From the NCBI GenBank assembly GCA_029051445.1, contig JAIDKP010000378.1:1-7192 (forward strand): a stretch of DNA of 7,192 bases. Direction: 5' to 3'. A program made the position numbers and the translations under genes. Positions 1 through 5,300 of the stretch are shown here, piece by piece (the first letter of the stretch is position 1; every line of letters starts with the position of its first letter). The notes beneath the pieces were generated by a model that was not told where the DNA came from, did not search any database, and saw nothing but the letters and a program-made list of their open reading frames with translations. Origin of the DNA: Muribaculaceae bacterium. Its GTDB lineage: Bacteria > Bacteroidota > Bacteroidia > Bacteroidales > Muribaculaceae.

Positions 1-151
1 CATAATAAAAGCCACTTGGCAGTCCGTTGATTCTTACGGCGCCGTAGGCATCGACGAAACCGCTATAGTTTTGTGCCGAGAGGGTTGATGCGGATATGGT
101 CAGAAGTTTAAAAACTATGAGATTTTTAATCAGGGGGGGGGTAATAAACAT
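1..151 (-). CDS. N-terminal part of an unidentified exported protein, cut by the window edge
   Basis: The ATG is at 151-149 and 50 complete codons run to the window edge, with no stop seen. The frame opens MFITPPLIKNLIVF and continues as a classic Sec signal peptide: one or two lysines, then a hydrophobic stretch, ending at LSAQ, so the mature protein would begin near residue 27 with QNYSGFVDAYG. The mature part seen is too short to name a family. It lies 15 bases after the stop of the DUF4384-type gene, in the same direction, so it is probably the third gene of that operon. No ATG, GTG or TTG occurs in frame after the C run, and the preceding gene's stop closes the frame upstream, so this ATG is the only ordinary start. 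The nine-C run at codons 4-7 is the odd feature: with 8 or 10 C the frame stops at once. The gene is likely real because signal peptide quality and operon position agree. Confidence 0.66.
   Translation of the reverse strand, partial: MFITPPLIKNLIVFKLLTISASTLSAQNYSGFVDAYGAVRINGLPSGFYY
133..141. repeat. Nine-base G run (C9 on the coding strand) inside a signal peptide coding region
   Basis: There are nine consecutive G on the plus strand. Read on the minus strand, the run forms codons 4-7 (ACC CCC CCC CTG) of the exported protein starting at 151. Nine C keeps the ATG joined to the signal peptide. Eight C gives TGA directly after the run, and ten C gives CCT GAT TAA. Such runs are prone to slipped-strand replication errors, and in other bacteria runs of this kind control phase-variable surface proteins. 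The length is read directly from the given sequence. Biological variability is inferred, and a sequencing miscount is possible. Confidence 0.75.
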
Positions 152-166
152 AAGAAAATCTGATGG

Positions 167-1066
167 TTAATTGTCTGTAATCGTGATTGTGCGGACAATG
201 TCGACAACCCGGCTGTCGGCTCGCCGCAGAGATGCCAGCCACTTGTGGAACGCTTCGGCCGATAGGCTTCGCGGCAGCGCGGCATCGGTGGCTGCCGAAG
301 CGGCAGGCCTGGAGTAGCGTGCAGGCGAGAAGACGATGTGCAGGTCGTTGAATTCGACACCTGTGGCTGTCAATTCAAACTCGTCGACCTGCGAAGTCTC
401 TCCTGGCGCGGCATGCCGGCGTGAGAAGAATGTGTAGCTTTTGTCGTGGCTGACGGCATAAGCTCCGTCTCCGCTTGCCACATATGGCAGCAGGCAGTAG
501 GCCTCTGCTTCGGTCTCGTCGACAAGCCACACTGTGAGCCATCCGTCGACCGGTGTTTTCAGGTTCAGGTATAGATAGTCACCGTCGCGAAAGTCGGAGG
601 AAGCGAATTTCAGCTCGGTGCCGTTCCTGAGGATGAATGTCTCGGGCTCGACCCGCGATGTGTCGACCGGCCTGATGTATCCGGCCACTGTAACGGTGAC
701 AACGAGCTGTCCGCTGCTGTAGTCGATGTCGTATTCCGGCTGCCCGATTGTCTCGACCCACTCTCCTCTCACTTCAGATCCTCCGACTGAAATGAAACGT
801 GTGTCGGTCGATCCGTTGACGTTGGATATGGCAGTTGCGTTGTGCCTTGTGACGATTGTGCCGAATTCCTGTTCCATGGCCTCGATGCGTGCTCTGTCGA
901 GTGCCGTCCGCTTGGCCTGCTCGAGTGTTATGTTTTCAGGCGCGATGTAGGTGTAGGATGCCGAAACTTTGCGCATGTCGTCGGCCGATATGAGGTTGTG
1001 CGCCGAAAAGATCATCGCCGCCAGGCAACATGCGAGTCTCACCGCAGCCTTGTATGACGGTCGCAT
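167..1066 (-). CDS. Exported protein with FlgT-N/LPP20-like and DUF4384-type domains
   Basis: This 299-aa protein has a Sec signal peptide at about residues 1-28 (MRPSYK, then a hydrophobic stretch ending LISA before DD). The two cysteines in that stretch (13 and 14) do not sit in a good lipobox, so I read it as periplasmic or surface-exposed, not a lipoprotein. Residues 32-130 resemble the FlgT N-terminal/LPP20-like fold: a short strand, the helix TLEQAKRTALDRARIEAMEQ, then beta strands ending LVVTVTVAGYI. Residues about 150-245 have the DUF4384 pattern: LKFASSDFRDGDYLYLNL followed by DGWLTVWLVDETEAEAYCLLPY, the usual 'presented to a surface, scaled to a fixed text output' beta fold seen in Bacteroidota envelope proteins of unknown role. 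The C-terminal 40 residues contain FHKWLASLRR. No catalytic motif is evident. It starts 8 bases after the upstream gene's stop, so it is very likely cotranscribed with it. The domain calls come from pattern recognition, and the biochemical function is unknown. Confidence 0.85.
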   Translation of the reverse strand: MRPSYKAAVRLACCLAAMIFSAHNLISADDMRKVSASYTYIAPENITLEQAKRTALDRARIEAMEQEFGTIVTRHNATAISNVNGSTDTRFISVGGSEVRGEWVETIGQPEYDIDYSSGQLVVTVTVAGYIRPVDTSRVEPETFILRNGTELKFASSDFRDGDYLYLNLKTPVDGWLTVWLVDETEAEAYCLLPYVASGDGAYAVSHDKSYTFFSRRHAAPGETSQVDEFELTATGVEFNDLHIVFSPARYSRPAASAATDAALPRSLSAEAFHKWLASLRRADSRVVDIVRTITITDN

Positions 1067-1074
1067 CGGCAGTT

Positions 1075-1755
1075 TTACAGCCCGAGTATCTTGTTGAGTT
1101 TGACGTGAAGTGAGTCAGCCCTTTCGCCGAGATCCTGCTCAATAGCCTTGATCGCAGCTCTTTTGGCATTCAGTGTGTTGTAGGCGAGTCTCACGAGCAC
1201 TTCCTTGTTGTTTTTTTCGGTCGGTCGGTACAGCTCGACTACCGGTATGACGCGTCCGAGGCTCTGCGAGATGAGGTTTTTTGATGCGAGCACCGATCGT
1301 GTGACGGTGGCAACTTCTCCCTCGGTGAGCTGCTCGTTAGAGACAGAATTCTCGACAAGTGCCGTGATCTCGGTCTGTATCTGTCCGGCGAGATTCTGCT
1401 TTGCGAGCTCGAGAGCCTGCATTTTTGCGGCATCGTAGCTTCCTCCCACGCTCATGCCTTCGGCCATGATGTAGGTCTGGTATCCGTCGTTGTCAAACTC
1501 ATACTGCATGAGATATGATCTGTCGAGCTGTTTTTCTATGGGCAGCGCTCCCGGTGCTACCGTCCATCCCTGTTTCTGCAGGTTTTTCGCTTCTTTTCGC
1601 GCCTGTTTCGTAGCCTTCTCGTTGAGCTGCTTTTTGGATGCTTTTGCAAGCTCTTTGCGTTCTTTCTGCCTGTCGGTGATGTTGTCGGCGTATATCGGTG
1701 ATGCCACCGAGCCTATTGCCACCGCGCAGACGAGCGATAAGATGGTTTTGTTCAT
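1075..1755 (-). CDS. Exported LPP20-like protein with a basic helical N-terminal region
   Basis: This 226-aa protein begins MNKTILSLVCAVAIG, a clear Sec signal peptide with likely cleavage after Ala23 (IYA before DN). The cysteine at position 10 has Val before it and does not make a convincing lipobox. Residues 27-62 are rich in Lys, Glu and Ala (KERKELAKASKKQLNEKATK), probably a long charged helix or coiled coil. Residues about 93-195 look like an LPP20-type domain: the YIMAEGMSVGGSYDAAKMQA segment, a long helix with LAKQNLAGQIQTEIT, and a closing strand KEVLVRLAYNT. A charged helix ends the protein. It is the first gene of the minus-strand set and is followed after 8 bases by the DUF4384-type gene, which also carries an LPP20/FlgT-like segment. 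That suggests the two products share a fold and perhaps a complex. I found no strong promoter directly upstream of 1755. The clear minus-strand promoter is at 2108-2138, beyond a terminator. Function is not known. Confidence 0.83.
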   Translation of the reverse strand: MNKTILSLVCAVAIGSVASPIYADNITDRQKERKELAKASKKQLNEKATKQARKEAKNLQKQGWTVAPGALPIEKQLDRSYLMQYEFDNDGYQTYIMAEGMSVGGSYDAAKMQALELAKQNLAGQIQTEITALVENSVSNEQLTEGEVATVTRSVLASKNLISQSLGRVIPVVELYRPTEKNNKEVLVRLAYNTLNAKRAAIKAIEQDLGERADSLHVKLNKILGL

Positions 1756-1813
1756 AAAATTGAATATGAGTTGTTTGAAACATTAGTGTTGCAGAATCTG
1801 CGACCGCATGTGC

Positions 1814-1853
1814 AAAAAAAGAAGCTGCGCCGGCGAGGAGCCTGACGCAGCTT
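1814..1853 (-). terminator. Rho-independent terminator on the minus strand
   Basis: An 8-bp perfect stem pairs AAGCTGCG with CGCAGCTT (plus-strand arms 1822-1829 and 1846-1853). A further GGC/GCC pairing lies within the loop. Read on the minus strand, the hairpin is followed by one C and seven T (plus-strand A run at 1814-1820), which is the textbook terminator form. The plus-strand side lacks a T run, so it acts in the minus direction. It sits about 60 bases before the start of the 226-aa protein gene, with no gene upstream on that strand, so it must end a small RNA or attenuate the operon leader. Confidence 0.78.
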
Positions 1854-2103
1854 TGCTATTGAATGTCTGTGTAATTGCTCCTTTTGCGTAATATGATAGA
1901 TGTCCCACTACATTTGGACACATAGATGTGTCGTCATGCCGTGGCGATGTCATGTCATATAGCGCGACCGGGAGCTACGTATGTCTGAATTGTTTTACAA
2001 GCCGAACCGCGGTCTCAATCCCTAACCGGTCCTCTGACCGAATTTGCCAAGGGGATTGGTCCAGCTTTCAGCATGTCTACTGAGGGTATCGATGCTGATT
2101 TGC
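1814..2103 (-). ncRNA. Candidate structured small RNA or attenuating leader, family not identified
   Basis: A minus-strand promoter (2108-2138) and a minus-strand terminator (1814-1853) bracket about 290 bases with no credible coding frame. The expected 5' end, near 2100-2104, lies directly before a hairpin: CAGCAT pairs with ATGCTG (plus-strand arms 2069-2074 and 2092-2097). Next comes a two-part stem: CAATCCC with GGGATTG (2016-2022 and 2052-2058), enclosing CGGTC with GACCG and a four-base loop (2027-2031 and 2036-2040). Further on, GACACA pairs with TGTGTC (1917-1922 and 1927-1932), overlapping an alternative TGTCC/GGACA pairing (1901-1905 and 1916-1920). I saw no hallmark of tmRNA, RNase P RNA, or the usual SRP RNA. 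6S RNA is possible in principle, but I have no motif to support it. The alternative is the 5' leader of the downstream operon, with the terminator as a regulated stop. The ends are approximate. Confidence 0.42.
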
Positions 2104-2107
2104 GTTG

Positions 2108-2138
2108 CAAAATTATACTTATTTTTTCAGTCGGGCAA
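2108..2138 (-). promoter_or_regulatory. Bacteroidota-type primary sigma factor promoter
   Basis: On the minus strand, TAATTTTG (plus-strand 2115-2108) matches the Bacteroidota -7 consensus TAnnTTTG exactly. A TTG (within GTTG) lies 20 bases upstream (plus-strand 2138-2136), at the place expected for the -33 element. The region is AT-rich compared with its surroundings. Transcription would start near 2100-2104 and run left through the hairpins toward the terminator at 1814-1853. No equally good promoter was found on the plus strand for the sprA gene. Confidence 0.6.
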
Positions 2139-2349
2139 CTTTTTTAACAGTCAAATTGAGCGTTACGGGGATATGTTGATTGAATTATGGAGGGTAATAT
2201 GCCGATATACAGTTAAAAATGAAAATGGGCGTAACGTGTGTTCCTGACTCATCGTGCCGCCTGACGCAATGCACGGGCATCTACAATAAAACGGTGCGGG
2301 TAGGCGTTATGCTGATATAGGGGAGAGCTGTCACTGAGAAGAGTATTTC
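2139..2349 (+). other. Upstream region of sprA without a recognised gene
   Basis: About 210 bases lie between the minus-strand promoter and the likely sprA start. The first part (to about 2220) is AT-rich. A GGAGGG sequence at 2189-2194 precedes an ATG at 2199, but that frame encodes only MPIYS before a stop. No terminator or good TAnnTTTG match was seen on the plus strand. The sprA promoter and 5' untranslated region presumably lie here, but I cannot place them. Confidence 0.4.
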
Positions 2350-5300
2350 TTGCGATATATACATGACACTTCTGTTTGGCGTATTGTGGCTGTGATGCTT
2401 TGGTGTCTTGCGGCCGCAACGGGCGGTGCGCGCCTTTGGGGGCAGGATGTACCGGCGGTCGCGGGCGACAGTGCGGTCGTGGTGAGCGGCAAGGTCAGGA
2501 AAACCGCTCCCGACTACAGCGATCTGACGGGCAATGCCTCTCCGATAGATCTCAGGACTCCCGACAATATCGAGTATGTGGTCGAATATGACGAGAAGGG
2601 GGACATGTATATGGTGCGCACGCGTGTCGGCGGCCGTGATGTCGCGGTGCCTATGCTTCTGAGCCGGAAAGAGTATGAACGCTGGCAGGAACGCAGGACA
2701 ATCGAGGCTTACCGCCGCACGCGCAACCAGTCGCTCCGGGATGGAGCTGATAGCGGAAACCGAGTGAGCGGGGGCGGCATCGTATATCATACGGGCGCTC
2801 TCGACAGGCTTTTCGGCCCTGGCGGTCTGCGGCTTACGGCGCGCGGAACGGTGCAGATAAAGACCGGCATAAAAAGCATGAAGACCGACAACCCGTCGCT
2901 GTCGCTGCAGTCGCGGCGCAAGACGTATTTTGATTTCGATCAGCGCATCCAGGCCAATGTGTCGGCCCGGCTCGGCGAGAGACTGAACTTTGATCTCAAC
3001 TATAATACTAACGCGACTTTTGACTTCGATGCAAAGAATCTGAAACTGCGCTATGAGGGAGATGAGGATGATATAGTCAGAAGCATCGAGGCGGGCAATG
3101 TGTCGATGACCACGGGGTCGTCGCTGATAAAGGGGAGCACGGCTCTTTTCGGTGTGAAAAGCCGCATGCAGTTCGGTCGGCTCACAGTTACGGCTCTTAT
3201 GTCGCAGCAGAACTCGTCGACCAAGAGTGTTTCATCGAAGCGCGGCGCCCAGACAACAGAGTTCTCTATCCGTGCCGACAATTACGACCAGCACCGTCAT
3301 TTTTTCCTTGCCCAGTATTTCAGGGACAATTACGACAGGTTTGCTGCCAGTCTGCCTGTTGTGGGCGGGGGGATACGCATCACCCGCATCGAGGTGTGGG
3401 TGACCAACAGGAGCGGCAGTTACGGCCAGTCGCGCAATGTGGTGGCATTTCAGGATCTCGGCGAGTGTAGTGTGACTGCAAGCGCCTACTGGTTGCCTGA
3501 CGGCGGCGAGGCTATACCGCGCAACGGCTCCAACAATCTGCTGTCGGTTATGGCCGATGAGTATGCCGGCGCACGCTACATAAGCCAGACGACGCAGGTG
3601 CTTGCTCCTCTTGCGTCGCATGGCATCAGGGGCGGCATTGACTATGAAAAGGTAGAAAGCGCGCGGCTGCTGTCGGAAGGCAGGGACTACACTCTCAACA
3701 GTTCTCTTGGCTATATCTCGCTTGCTACCGCTCTGCGGAGCGATGAGGTGCTGGGTGTGGCGTTTGAGTACACTTTTCAGGGCAATGTGTTTCAGGTGGG
3801 TGAGTTCTCGGGCGATGTGACCGACAGCTCCCGCGCACTCTATGTAAAGATGCTCAGATCCACTACTATCTCGACCCACGAGCCGGTGTGGCGTCTGATG
3901 ATGAAAAATGTGTATTCGCTCGGGGCCTACCATGTCGAGAGGAGCAATTTCAGACTTCAGGTGAAGTATCTGAGTGACACGACCGGAATTCTTATCAATT
4001 ATCTGCCTGTAGGCGCTATCTCCAACAGGACTCTGCTGCAGGTGACGGGGCTTGACCGCATCGACAGCAACGGCAAGGGGAATCCCGACGGTATGTTTGA
4101 CTACATAGAGGGGTATACCGTGCAGCCTGATGGCGGACGTGTGATTTTTCCGGTCGCAGAGCCGTTTGGCTCCAATCTTGCCGATGCGATCGGCGACGAG
4201 GCTCTGGCAGCTCCTTATCTCTATCGCTCGCTCTATGACTCGACTCAGGTCGTGGCCTCGCAGAATGCAGAGCGAAACAAGTTTTATCTGACAGGAGAGT
4301 ATCAGGCGGGCAGCGGCGCGGAGATAAGGCTGGACGCGGTGAATGTGCCGCGTGGCTCGGTGGTAGTGACAGCGGGCGGTACAAGGCTTCAGGAAAATGT
4401 GGACTACACGGTGGACTACATGATGGGGGTGGTGACGATCACTAACCGGAGTATCATTGATTCCGGCCAAAAAATCGATGTCTCGCTCGAAAACCAGGCG
4501 ATGTTTTCGACGCAACGCAAGACTCTGCTGGGGCTCGACATGCAGTATGAGGTCAACCGGAACCTTACGGTGGGCGGCACGCTGCTGCATTTTTCGGAAA
4601 AGGCTATAACAGAAAAGGTGACGATCGGCGACGAGATTGTCAACAACACGATGGCGGGTGTGAATCTGAACTGGAAAACCCGGTTCATGTGGCTGACAAA
4701 CTGGCTCAACAAAATCCCTACGGTCGACGCCACGGCTCCGTCGCTGCTGAGCGTTAACGCCGAGGTCGCGCGTCTGCTTCCCCACCGCCGCAAGTCGGGG
4801 TCGGTGCAGGGGAGCTCCTATATCGACGATTTCGAGGAGAGCCAGACGGGCATAGATCTCCGCTCTCCCTATGCCTGGGCTCTGTCGTCGACTCCCTGCG
4901 AGCAGGGTCCGGGCGCTCTCTTCAAGGAGGGATCGCTCAGCAACAACGCTTCCTACGGTAAAAACCGCGCTCTGATCTGCTGGAACTATATCGACCGTAT
5001 CTTCACCTCGCGTAACTCGACGTTGTGTCCGTCGTACATAAAGAGCGATCTTGCCCAGCTGTCGCATCCCTATGTGCGTGAAGTCACATCGCGCGAGATT
5101 TTTCCGGGCCGCGAGCTTAGCTACGGCGAATCGTCGGTGATACAGACGATGAATGTGTCGTTTTATCCTTCGGAGCGCGGTCCATATAATGTCGACGCGA
5201 CGGATATCGACCAGGATTGCAATCTGCTGTATCCCGAACGCCGCTGGGGCGGAATAATGCGCCGGATGGAGAACTCAAATTTCGAGCAGACCAATATCGG

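Noticed and set aside
1499..1786. Overlapping open frames on both strands across the 226-aa protein gene
   Set aside because: They are shadows of the real gene, which has a clear signal peptide and domain pattern. The alternative frames have neither.
1901..1932. Inverted repeats considered as insertion sequence ends or a CRISPR repeat
   Set aside because: There is one copy only, with short arms, no direct repeats flanking it, no transposase and no regularly spaced copies.
1783..1953. Short minus-strand frame of 56 codons beginning MTSPRHDDTSMC
   Set aside because: It runs straight through the terminator hairpin and its T run, ends just before the real operon start, and has no signal peptide or recognisable composition.
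2189..2216. GGAGGG followed by ATG, resembling a strong translation start
   Set aside because: The frame ends after five codons (MPIYS). It is too short to call a gene, and Shine-Dalgarno use is weak in this phylum.
2044..2247. Plus-strand frame of 67 codons beginning MPRGLVQLSAC
   Set aside because: It crosses the minus-strand promoter and the hairpin region, has no ribosome binding site, and its hydrophobic middle derives from an AT-rich stretch. I see no support for translation.
3232..5067. Long open frame (611 codons) on the minus strand, antisense to sprA
   Set aside because: It is wholly inside the well-supported sprA frame. Its translation is rich in His, Arg and Val with no domain, signal peptide or motif, as expected from the codon bias of the real gene on the other strand.
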